Shown here: piece by piece, positions 22,872 to 33,986 of the stretch
Numbering within the stretch: position 1 is the stretch's first letter
Layout: every line of letters starts with the position of its first letter
From: Coniella vitis
Taxonomy: Eukaryota > Ascomycota > Sordariomycetes > Diaporthales > Schizoparmaceae
DNA length: 64,000 nucleotides
Reading direction: 5' to 3'
NCBI GenBank assembly: GCA_011317545.1
Contig: WUJK01000006.1
Coordinates: 1,550,001-1,614,000 of the forward strand
Program-made: the position numbers and the translations under genes
Notes under the pieces: model-generated
Seen by the model: the letters and a program-made list of their open reading frames with translations, nothing else
What the model was told of the DNA's origin: nothing
The model's database searches: none

Positions 22872-25693
22872 ATGATAGTACACGAGCACCACACCAAAGA
22901 CCCCCAGGATCCAGGACCCCATCCACTGCCACGCCGACCACATGTCTCCAAGATGCAAGCACGCCGCAGGCCTTCCGTGACCTCGCGCCTTTCCTTTGCC
23001 ATTAGCACCGCCAGCAATGCGGAGCGCGGAGAGTCGGTTGACGAGCCAAACGGCGTCGCCGACCGAGAAATCGACGAGGAGATCGCTGAAATCAAGCGCT
23101 ATGAGGTACCATCACCTTGTGTCGCGGGCCTTTGCCTTCCCTTTCCAGTTGATCCAAAGACATGCGCACCTCTCCTCTGCTCCAGAGACAGCTGACTGAC
23201 GCATCTCTGTAGGACTTCACTACCATAGGTACACATTGCCGTCATGCAACCGACCCAGAGCCCACTGCCACCGACCACTGCTAACATTGAGCACGACAGA
23301 CTGGGTGCAGGACGCCGCAAGAGAGCGGACGCGTCGCAAAGCGCGCCGCAAGCTCACCTCGAACCTCTACGACTCGGGCCAGGTCGACTGGCGACATAAA
23401 GCATATTCTGCGTACGAGGCTGCCCAGGGATGGATTGTCGTCACTATCATCGGCGCCGCCATCGGGCTCAATGCTGCCTTCTTGAACATCATTACGGAGT
23501 GGCTGTCTGACATCAAGATGGGCCACTGTAAAACGGCATTTTACCTCAACGAGAAGTTCTGCTGCTGGGGCGAAGACAATGGTGAGTGGCATCGTTCCAT
23601 CGCACACGCCACAGCCCAACGTTGACGGATCGAGCACAGGTTGTCCGGAGTGGCATCGGTGGACAGGCTTTGGTCCCGTCAACTACATCATTTATATCCT
23701 TTTTGCAACCATGTTTGCCTTCGTGTCAGCTACTCTTGTCAAAAGCTATGCTCCTTATGCCGCTGGCTCGGGCATTTCTGAGATCAAGTGCATTATAGCC
23801 GGCTTCGTGATGAAGGGCTTCCTGGGGTTTTGGACCCTCGTCATCAAATCAGTGTGTCTGCCTCTCGCCATTGCCTCTGGTCTTTCGGTCGGAAAAGAAG
23901 GGCCCAGCGTGCACTACGCAGTCTGTACTGGAAACGTCATTGGCAGGCTCTTCACAAAGTACAAGCGCAGCGCTTCCAAAATGCGCGAGTTGCTGAGCGC
24001 GTGCGCTGCTGCGGGTGTAGCTGTCGCCTTCGGAAGCCCTATTGGAGGTGTACTCTTCTCACTCGAAGAGATGAGTAACTACTTCCCTCTCAAGACAATG
24101 TGGCGCAGTTACTTCTGTGCTCTTGTCGCAACCATGGTCTTGGCTGCCATGAATCCCTTCCGAACTGGCCAGCTGGTCATGTTCTCGGTCCACTACGATC
24201 GAACATGGCATTTCTTCGAGATCCCCTTCTATATCCTCATTGGTGTCTTTGGAGGTCTCTATGGCGCTTTCGTCATCAAATGGAACCTGCGCTATCAAGC
24301 GTTCCGTAAAAAGTACTTGGCCCAGTACCCCGTTCTCGAAGCGACTTTGCTGGCTCTCGCCACCGCCATTGTGTGTTACTGGAACGCCTTCCTCCGAATT
24401 GACATGACCGAAAGCATGGAAATCCTCTTTCTGGAGTGCGAGGGCACGGAGGATTATCACGGCCTCTGCGACGCGCCACAGCGGGCATGGAACATCTTGT
24501 CGCTGACCATGGCAACGCTCATCCGCATCTTCTTCGTCATCATTTCTTACGGCTGCAAGGTCCCTGCTGGTATCTTCGTGCCATCCATGGCCATTGGCGC
24601 ATCCTTTGGGCGAGCTGTGGGCATCATTGTGCAGGCCATTCACGATGCCCACCCCAACAGCTCCTACTTCTCTGCCTGCGAGCCAGACATTCCCTGCATC
24701 ACACCCGGCACCTATGCCTTCCTTGGCTCTGCAGCTGCGCTTGCAGGCATTATGCACATTACCATATCCGTGGTTGTTATCATGTTCGAGGTTACGGGAG
24801 CACTTATTTACATTCTGCCGACAATGGTTGTCGTGGGCGCCACAAAGTGGGTTAGTGAGCTCTTTGGGCGTGGCGGTATCGCAGATCGCATGATTTGGTT
24901 CAGTGGCTTTCCATTCCTCGACAACAAGGAAGAATCTAACCTGGGTGTGCCCGTTTCCGTGGCCATGAGCTCGGACGTCGTCTCCATCCCCGCCACGGGC
25001 CTCACACTCCGCGACGTCGAGAGGCTCTTGGACAAGGACAAATTCCAGGGCTTCCCCGTCATCGAACCCAATAAGACGCTGATCGGCTACATTGGACGTA
25101 CCGAGCTGCGCTACGCCATTGACAGAGTCAAAAAGGAGCGGTCCCTCGGCCCCAGCACGCGGTGTACCTTTGCCAGCGCCAGAGGCAGTGCACATCCAAC
25201 AACGGCCCCCAGCACTCCATCCGTCACCATCCACTCAGACCCGTTGACATCGTCGGCGTCCATCGACTTTAGTCGCTTTGTCGATACCACTCCCGTCACC
25301 GTCCACCCTCGCCTGCCCCTCGACACAGTCATGGATTTCTTCCGCAAAATCGGTCCGCGTGTGATTCTCATCGAGTACCACGGCAAACTCAACGGCCTCG
25401 TCACCGTCAAGGACTGCCTCAAGTACCAGATCAAGGAGGAAGCGGCCGAGAACCCGCGCGATGATCAAGACATTGTCCGTAGCCAGGAGAAATTGTGGGC
25501 CATCATCCAGATGGCGGCTGCGTGGGTGTCGGAACAAGTCTCGAGAGCCTCTGGCGGGCGGATACGGCTTGGTGGGGGTAGTGGCGACTCGTACGGTGGT
25601 GACTTTTTGGGCGGGCCGATCATGGACGGCACGGAGCTGGTGGAGGAGGAGGCAGGGCAGGAGGATGGCGGAATTGAACTTGAGAATAGATAG
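22872..25693 (+). CDS. CLC-family chloride channel/antiporter (Gef1, CLC-3/4/5 type)
   Basis: Exons 22872-23105, 23213-23228 (16 nt), 23300-23581 and 23640-25693 join to about 861 aa. The start may instead be the ATG at 22953 (MQARRRPSVTSRLS), 27 codons downstream. CLC signatures are present: GSGISEIKCIIAGF at about 220, GKEGPSVHYA at about 262-271 with the gating Glu (about 264), and EEMSNYFPLKTMWRS, which is typical of the eukaryotic CLC-3/4/5 and yeast Gef1 branch. Two CBS domains close the protein (around VPVSVAMSSDVVSIPATGLTL and the C-terminal VILIEYHGKLNGLVTVKDC). Known of the family: intracellular Cl-/H+ exchange that supports acidification of Golgi, endosome or vacuole and copper loading. 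V-ATPase subunit VMA16 is encoded about 20 kb away, but I see no linkage of regulation. Confidence 0.93.
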
Positions 25694-26329
25694 CAAGGGA
25701 AAGAGAGTACGATAGATTTTTTTTTTTTATTCTTTTGTTTTGGTGAGGCCTCTTTAGCTATACGACGAGGAAAGATTCGCTTTTTCGCATTCAATATGCA
25801 GTCACAGTGAGCGAGTCGTGCAGATAAATCTGCACGATGTTGGTATAATATTCGGTCTTTTCATGTCGACAACATAAATATAACCAAACGATAAGAAAGA
25901 CAACTGTAGCAGCTACGTCTTCTTCATCCATATTTCAGGCGATCAGGCAAAGTCAAAACGCAGCGGAAGAAGACGTAGTATTTCCAATCCCAAGCATGAA
26001 GCTTGCATGTTTCCACGAGTGACACCCTCAGAAAGTAGAGTCGATCATGCAATGCCCCGAACCCCCCCCCCCCCCCCAAGAATTGTTACCCGGAACCGCA
26101 CTCCGTTTACGAATATATCCCTTTTTATCCCCATAACTCAAAAGAAAAATGGAGTAGATTTCGAAAACCATTATCGCCAGGTTTTGCCCACCAAGTTGAG
26201 TGGTAGGGGGAAGAAACCCGAAAGATGGATGCTATTACGAGGCTGAGAGTTGGTGTGGTTGCCAATGTTGAATCAAGCAACGCACGCGGCTCTAGCGACT
26301 GGCCCAAGATTGATATACCTTGGGCTTTA
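25694..26329. other. Intergenic between convergent CLC and EGT1 genes
   Basis: No coding signal. It includes a T-rich run just after the CLC stop and a pure C tract at 26062-26077. Confidence 0.5.
26062..26077. repeat. Poly-C tract (16 nt)
   Basis: Pure C run in the 3' intergenic region between two convergent genes. Confidence 0.9.
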
Positions 26330-29300
26330 CTAAATGTCACGGACAAGCCTTGCTCCACTCCACACATACAAGTAATTACGTTGGTACCAGTTGACACTAT
26401 GGGCATTCAAGGTTAGTGTGCCGTCACACAGGGAAATGAGAATCAAAGAGCCGACAGGTCTGAACCTACAATGACTTGCGTCCAGCGATGCGCGGGTGCG
26501 TCGCCCAAGACCCGCCGAGGATAATGTTGTGCTTATCGTCAAAGAAGTCGGCTAAGAGGGGGCACACGAGAGAACTCATTAGTGACACACTCTACTGAGA
26601 CTCGCACGCCGCAAAGTCTCTTGGGTTTGGAACTCACCAGTATAGGCGGGATACAGTGGCATGGGCTCAAAGCCTTCCCATTTTCGTAGAGGCGAGCTGG
26701 TCCACTCCCAGACACCGCCCATCTCGCTTTGCCCACACAGCCTATTTCCATTGCCCGTGACAGGTGTCGGGTGCCAGTGCTGAAAGCCGACGTTGGAGCC
26801 ATATAAGTCAATGAAGAGCTCATCCTGCTCCCCATCGACGTTGCCATTTGTAGCGCGTTGTGGGGGCGTTTCTTCCACTCCGTCGTTGATAAGATGTCTA
26901 AGCACAAGCAAAAAAGATCAATTTCGCAACTCTTGAACGAGTTCAACCGCACAAGGCAGGGGATAAGACTCACCCGTTCACAGCTGGAACCGTCTTTCCG
27001 AGCTTCCTCTCGGCTTCTTCCCTCTTCATTACGCAGACATACTCATATAGACTACGAGATTCCTCATAGGTGGGAATCCGACCACCCATCCAAGATGCAC
27101 ATGCAACAAGCTCATTGTAAGAAGCCGAAACAGGCCAGTCCAAAGCAAGCTTTAATGGCACCGGGCCGTAGACTGTCCGAACCGCTTTGCCTTCCAAGAA
27201 CGAGTTTGGCAAGACTGCGAGATCTGTGTTTGTTTGACCATTAACGGCAGGGAGGTGGACCGAGTTAGGCGCGGTGTGTTCACCATTGATGATCTGGTGG
27301 TCAGCTGCGCCGACCTCAACCCAAGATGCTGGGATCTGTGTTGCAGCTGTGGCACAAAGATATCGAGCATACTGCCAAACAGATTAGTCCAAGAATTCGA
27401 TCCACAACGTCAGGCAAGCCAAGCTGTGCGAGATTATTCACCTCTCCGTTTGTGATGGGTCTCCCTTTAGCCTGGAAAGCGTGCACCTTTACTTTTCTCT
27501 GGGGCTTTTCGTTATCCCTTGAAAAATAGTCAGCTTTGGTTATTGCTCTTTCTTGCATGATTCAAATGTGCATACCAGCCAAAGTGACAGTTCATATCAG
27601 CACCATCCTCCGGATCGTTCATGCCAATTGTGACTTGTTGTGCCGGTACATCAAACCATTGATTCTCAACTCGAGTGGCCGCTGCCTTGGAAGCCATTGC
27701 CTCAAAGTCTGGACGTACAATACCAGGTGGTGGAAGGGTTTTCTCGCTTTGCAGGAGCATGTAGAGGAGGGTCTCAAGATGCATGACTTCGTGCTCAAAG
27801 CTGACCCATATGGCTCTGGCTATGTGCCGAGGAATTTTCTCAGGCCCAGCTCTGTAGTAGCTTCGTAAACGCTCGCGTACCCGCCCTTGGTACTCGAGGA
27901 TCTCCTCGACGGGTGGCCATTCGTCTGGGATGATAGAGTGCGCGTGACAATGCTCAGGATTATCGACATCTGGGTCAATGCCCCGTTCAAAAATGCTCGT
28001 GTAGTGCTTGGGTTCTGTTGGAGCGCTTTTGGTAGTCTTGTTGAGCTGAATGTCCAGAAATGTTGGTGTATGGCCTAGATAGAAAATGCAAGCATTCCTG
28101 AGCTTGATGGGCTTATCCAACAATTCTTCCTTGGGCAGCATGCCGCGTGTAACGGCGTCCCATGCTGCCCATAGCCCATCCCAGTCTCCCAAGGTGGGCA
28201 ACGCTGACGAGGCATAGCTTGAGGGAAGGAGACTGAAAGGCATCTTCGGCTTTGCCAGCATATGCAGACCTGCAGACAACGTTAATCAGATGATATCACG
28301 CCAGGCCACATGAACATTGTGAAATATATGCCGTGTCTGAGCAGTTGGAAGCCTTGGCCTCGTTCATAATCATGGCTCTTATATGCATATATGATGAGTG
28401 GCGCTTGGCCGCCCCGCAGCAGGGCGTAATACGTCGAATGCTGGTTCCGAAAAACAATGGACGGAGTCCGGTATATAGTGAGATGACGGTCACGAGCGCT
28501 AGTTGTAGCCAGCAGGGCGTGGGGTAACGTATGATTTCACAAATAGAAACCCCCCCCCCCAAGAAGTGTGCCACAGTGGAGACAGGCAGAGGCGTTGAGT
28601 AGGACCAGTGAGGAATGTTAGGGAACTTACCGTATTCTTGGCCCAGCGTCCATGAATCGACTTCCTGTAGACATGCTGTGTTCCAGAGCTTGCTTGCAGC
28701 TTGTTGCGAGTATTTTAAGCTCTGCTCAACCTGCACACGCTCGTGAGCCTTGATTGTAACACCAAGGACTTGAACATCTTTGATTGGAGCATAGAATGCT
28801 TGATGCCGGCCTCCTTCGTCATCGTAGACGTATTCACCAATGACTTTCCAGTCTTCAATGTTGAACGCTTGCTCGCCAAGAACCTGATTCGCATTAAGGA
28901 GACCATTCAGTATGAATCTGGCGCATATTATTAGCGGCCGTGTTGGTCTAGTGCATACGAAAAAGCAGCCCCTTGCATGGAAATGGAGCTCACAGTAGTA
29001 AGACCGCGAGCCCGTGAAAGAAACAGACAAAAGGGGCCTCTTACTCGTGGGTAATTCCTTGACGGTCTATTTCATCCCCAAGAACATCAGTATCTGCACG
29101 GCGAAAAGTGAAGCTCATGGCGACTGACCATTGTACGCGTGACTAGACTCTCATGTCAGCTTCTGCAACACACCATTGCAATGCAGAGTAATATTGGATG
29201 ACTGCACATACAAGACTTTAGCTGGATCAAGACATGAGTCCAGACCAACCAGCATCGTGTCTCCGGGACTAAGTACACTTGAGAAGCCGCGGAGGAAATC

Positions 29301-30120
29301 TGATGCTTCGTCACGGTGGAAATTGCCTATACTGCCGGTCAGTGTGTGCATGGGAATGATGAGCAGCCAAGTCAGCGTACCAATGCTCGACCCGAGAGTG
29401 AGGACACATTTTCGCCGGCGCGCGTTGGAGGGCTGCCTCAACCAGTCACGGCCATCGTCGTATGTACCCCATAATCCGTGGCTCCTTACATGCTTGTACG
29501 CAGGTAGTTGGGCCAGAGTCCTCTCCAGTTCTTTGCGATCCAGGTCCAGAGCGTAATAGTCGATATTCTTGGCTGCTTGTTCGAGAGCTTGGAGAAGCAA
29601 GTTGACTTTGCGCAAGTTTCTACAGGATCATCAGCACCATCATCAGCGCCCGTTGCAGGACAGGTATGCTGTTCTGAAGGCACACCTACCCGCTCCCCAG
29701 TTCGATCACCATGGCTCCATCGGGGATTCTCTCAGCAATGCGCGAGGCCGACTGCGTCAAAACCGTGATTTCATCATTGGTCAAGTAGTATTCGTCCAAA
29801 TATGTGATCTAGTCGACAGTTGTCAGCGCAAACTACGTTCTAGCAGGGTGGTTCTAGCTTCCTCCCCCCCCAAAAAGTACCTGTTCGAATAGTTGGAGGC
29901 CACGCTCATCGTAGAGAAGCAGAGTGGGCAGTCTCCTCGTGCCATGCTTGGGCTTGAGCAGGGCGTGAATGTCATCTTTGACATTGCCCTCAACAGCGGC
30001 GGAGCGGATATCAATAATGTCCACGGTGGGTTGTTTCTGGGAGCGGACGGTTGCAGGAACAGGCTTAGTGAAGGCGGGCATGCGCGTGGGCCGCACGGCA
30101 GACGTGGTCGCTGCAGCCAT
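26330..30120 (-). CDS. EGT1: Ergothioneine biosynthesis protein 1 (histidine methyltransferase / sulfoxide synthase fusion)
   Basis: Thirteen minus-strand exons join in frame to 870 aa: 29881-30120, 29690-29808, 29381-29619, 29212-29326, 29129-29142, 29045-29066, 28631-28917, 27576-28269, 27442-27517, 26974-27371, 26638-26897, 26470-26551, 26330-26396. The N-terminal half is an EgtD-like SAM methyltransferase (ELGSG at about 116-120) that trimethylates histidine to hercynine. The C-terminal half is an EgtB-like iron enzyme: a DinB part with the H-x3-H-x-E iron site HEVMHLE (about 505-511) and a formylglycine-generating-enzyme-like domain (GGVWEWTSSPLRKWEGF, GGSWATHPRIAGR, VNWYQRNY). Known of the family: it oxidatively joins cysteine and hercynine, and Egt2 then completes the antioxidant ergothioneine. 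The start follows the conserved run into PTVDIIDIRS. Two exons are only 14 and 22 nt and one intron is 361 bp. Confidence 0.94.
28270..28630 (-). other. Unusually long EGT1 intron (361 bp)
   Basis: Every other intron in this gene is 53-127 bp. This one joins QEYG to LHMLAKPK, at the passage from the methyltransferase half to the DinB/sulfoxide synthase half. It contains a run of about ten C. The borders are GTAAGT and TGCAG on the coding strand, and the frame is preserved. Confidence 0.75.
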
Positions 30121-33100
30121 AACGGACGAGTTTGTGTGTGACTCTCGTTCAGGATAACCGAAAGCGTCTTGCTTGCGATGGAGGCAGCAGTGGCTGGTCA
30201 AAGATGTGGCGTCGCGAGAAGGATATATACCAAGTAACGTGTTGAGGCTAGAGCGGTTCTTGGAGCTGAGAAACACCTGATGGGTTGGAGGGTTAGGAGC
30301 AGGCGCAGGCGCAGGCACAGACACGAACGCAGCACGCTACGGCGAAGTATATGTTGCTGCCGATCTCTCTGGGAAAGGCGCACTGGTGTCCACATGGGAA
30401 TTTGGATTCTTGGGTCAAGTCGATGCACAAGTGCTACTTAATGGCGTACTATACATAGTACATGCTGCTTGTACTTCTTGCGGTGATGTATGGACTTGGC
30501 CCGCTCCACCGGCCTGGCGTGCGAGAGTGTTGTCGTGGAGGCACATGCTCCATCCTGGCCTGCGGATGCATCGGCCTTGCAAGGGCCAGCGATCGGAACC
30601 CAAAGATGACAGGGAGCGCCCTGTGAGGCCCAGGCAGACCGCAAGCGGCTCGCTCGTAGCCCACGTTGCCAGCGCAATCCCGTGAGACACGGGTCTCTGT
30701 ATGGCTTCGACGGCCATGCTGCTTTGTCGAGTCGCGGGGGCACACCACCACCATTCCCACCGAGGCTGCGGCGAATGGCACGTCGGTTAAAAGGGAGACG
30801 ACAACGATGCGGGCAGATGGAGCAGCTCGCAAGGAGCAACACGCTCTATGGACGCCAGAATTGGGGGGCAACGCCCGTCAAGGCGTCAGCAAAGAAGTTG
30901 TGACGGGAACCGTTTTGTAATGAGATGCAGCGGACGATGTCAAAGCCCAAGGCGAATGAGGTTAGAGCAGCCAATCAGAGGCCGGTCCATCCCACGCCAG
31001 CACCCCAGCCCCAGCCCTTGCCCACGCCGCTAGGAAACAGCTAGCGCCACAGGCAGTTGAGTCGGACAAAGGGGCAGGGGTGGGAAGCAAAGTGGTCCCT
31101 CAGCCCAGCACAGCCAGGGCAGCTACGATATCCGTACTTAGGACTCAGCTTGACGTGGCATATAGCGCGACAGACAAAGTACACGATACGAAAACTGGCT
31201 TTGTGGGGGCAGCTTACTGGTTGGTTTCACTTACATAGTACTCTCCGTGTTCGTTCATTGCGTGTACTGTGTACAGAGGTACTCGGTAGATACATAGTAT
31301 TGATTATGTAACAGTGAACAGAACTCCCACTGGCCTGTCCAACCTCGCATCAGCATTTCGTCATTGCTCCTCGTCGGAACAGCGCCCTCACCTCCCTTCC
31401 CAGCTTCTCCAACAAGCAACACAACACGTGCGGCACCTCTCACCTTCCAATGCCGCGCTGCGGGCAGCACCGCTCCGAGGTAATTTCTTCCGTCTTGCTT
31501 TCTGCGGCGCCTTTGGCATTTTTTGCATCCTGGATACTACGCAGCAATGTGTGCAAGCATGGGGGTGCAGTGCAGGGTCAGAGTTCCCAGAAATCACATG
31601 CAGCTTTCTCCATTCGGGGCTGGTAGAACATTCCACAGGCCAGCACAAGCATGACGTGCCGAATCGAAACAATCGCAAATGTCCCGACGCACCTTTTCCT
31701 TCGCCGAGCCCAGCTGCCGCACGACAAGCGCAGCCTTGTGCGTCGCCCAGCTGCCCATTTGGGGATTCCATACCCCGAGCTGCGACCTCGGCCTGAAGCA
31801 GCACGAACGCATACCCACTGCTAGTGAGTCTGTTGTGGCCTCATGTCTTGGTGAGCTGACAATCCGACGCCCCAGGTTGTTTGCGCAGGCTGTCATGACT
31901 CCATAATCAGCCCGCATGTTGCATCCCGAGATACCACGCGCTCGGTGGCCCTTTGGTGGCAGATGATGCTCGGCAACTACAGAGCTACTATGAATCTCGA
32001 GCTCTTGCCTCTCCGTATCTGGCAAATTTCTAGATTCCCATTTCCTTCCGTCCGACATTGGAGCTGTACTAACCAGTACTTCAATCTCGTGGGATCTTGT
32101 CTCGACTCGTGCGCGCTGCAACGAAACACTGATCAGTACCTCACTGCTTGCTGCGGGTATTAACTGCCTTCCTCATCCTGTCCTTGTTGCTGCTCGATCT
32201 GCATACCAAGATACTAGAGATATGTATGTCGCAGGACTCTCGGCTCGACAATTGCAGTAGCCGTGCGCAAAACCGCGTGCCGCTCCACGCAGCCGCCCTG
32301 CCAAGGCGCACATCATTTGCGGGGAAAGCTGGCTGCACTGCCAACTGCCTGTGACACTCTTCAGCTCCCGGCTACCTGATGAAATCATCTCCAGCCACGG
32401 GCACATTGAGCCCCACTCGCCCTGCGACCCCGCTGGTACTGTGGACAGGGCGAGTCCGCGGTGGCTTTCTCATCAATACCGTGGCTATGTGGGCATACTA
32501 TGTTGGGCTCATCAGTCTGGTGTCTGGCCCGAGCTGGGGATAGCGAAATGCACAACGGCACGGTTGCATTTCTGCCGTAATGTGCCTGGCGAGTGCGAGT
32601 TACGGGTATCTAAGCATGCCCCTGCATACGGATATTGCAAAACACACCGTAGTGCACAATATACAACAGACACGGGCATGTATAAATGACAGATAGGATG
32701 ATTTGTGTATACTATGTACTTGCGTGTTGGCATTGAAAGCCGCTGCTGTTGGGGCCGGGGCCGTTGGTATGACGGCTTTTAAAGTTCTTTTACTATGTAC
32801 AGGCACGGGGCATCTTAAGCTTCTTATTGCTCTGACCAATGACAGTAACGTCCGGCGTCCACGTTGGCAAGGTTCGGTACGCCTTGCCGCGGCCCGGGCT
32901 CCACAGTGTCGTCCGGATCTCGGTCATAGCACCACTCGTCCGTCCGAGTCAAAGAGTGCCCCGGCTGGATCAGCAGCATCGTCCGTGCTACACCTGCGAG
33001 GTGCAGCCATCGCCGACACGTCAGCTGGATCTGTTGTACATAGTATTACTTTGCATTACTAAGGAGAAGGCCAAGTCATCGGCTCCGTTGCATATACTAC

Positions 33101-33986
33101 ATAGTATGTAATGCTATTTATACTTGATACTTGCGAACAGGTCTTTGCAGGTCGTGTAAATCACATGACAGCGCGCAGCTCTCACGCGTCGTTCAACCAA
33201 GGCTAGCAGCATCATATTTTGTTCCAGATACATTGAAAAAAACCCCAAAAATAACAATCAATTGCTCCATCTACACTGGACAGTCTACTTCCTGACAGCG
33301 CGCAGAGTGGACCGTGAACAGCCGCACTCAGAATCCCTCTGTACATGTAGCCTTTTTGTTTGTTGAATTTGGTTCAAACACATGGGTACTGGGATATACG
33401 ACTGGATACTCATCCTAGACTTCCTGTTGTACATAGTAACCTGTCAGGCGCGCGAGGTATCGTGACCTCAGCATTTGTGTTGTTGAACGTGATTGATAAG
33501 CGAGCGTCTGGTGGATACTGTATACCTTGACTGCTTACCAACACTTTTTAACATGTGATTTTGTTGGGAAGGACAAACTTCAGCAATGTACCCAGAGGCA
33601 TTAGGTCAGCGAGTCTATGCACGCCAATAGATATTAGGGCGCTGCCCGTGGAGGATGGCAAGTGAATACTCATGACCTGGTGCCTGTAGGTATTTAATAG
33701 AAAAGGTGGCAACCTGCAACGGCTGAAATTGGGGGATGATAAGTCTCGGGGCTTGCATGCTTTGCGAAACATGAAAAGCCTGTGCAAATAACGGCCCCTT
33801 TTTCTCGGTGGCTTTGCTCAGAACTGTGCTTTTATACCTATCGTTTCGTTGGCCTTGAATGGTCCGAATTGGTAAGCGAAAGTATACGAGTCCGCAATAC
33901 GCATCTTTTTATCATTTATCTTTCACCATATCATAGTGCTTTGTTGATCCCGCCTCAAAACAATTCTCAGGACCAAAAAAGCAAAC
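30121..33986. other. Second long gene-free stretch (3.9 kb)
   Basis: No frame shows a domain, a plausible exon chain or family resemblance; the longest (minus strand, 31594-32121) looks random. The segment carries eight of the window's 25 TACTATGTA/TACATAGTA motifs, the densest accumulation. The part nearest EGT1 should be its promoter and the part nearest 33900 the promoter of the GFA gene. A non-coding transcript is possible but there is no sequence proof. Confidence 0.55.
30452..33438. promoter_or_regulatory. Dispersed cluster of eight TACATAGTA/TACTATGTA motifs
   Basis: TACATAGTA at 30452, 31232, 31291, 33037, 33098 and 33430; TACTATGTA at 32710 and 32791. Local partial matches extend some of them, for example TATACTACATAGTATGTA at 33093-33110. 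They fall in an otherwise empty region between EGT1 and the GFA-domain gene. Function unknown. Confidence 0.5.

Noticed and set aside
24059..25234. 391-aa open frame antisense to the CLC gene
   Set aside because: It lies wholly inside the long CLC exon, has an odd His/Asp/Gly-rich composition and no family features. It is a codon-bias shadow of a GC-rich gene.
26858..27244. 128-aa plus-strand frame within EGT1
   Set aside because: Antisense shadow of EGT1 exons and intron; no independent features.
31594..32121. 175-aa minus-strand frame in the gene-free stretch
   Set aside because: No domain, no exon continuation, residue composition like random translation. Kept as unsupported rather than annotated.
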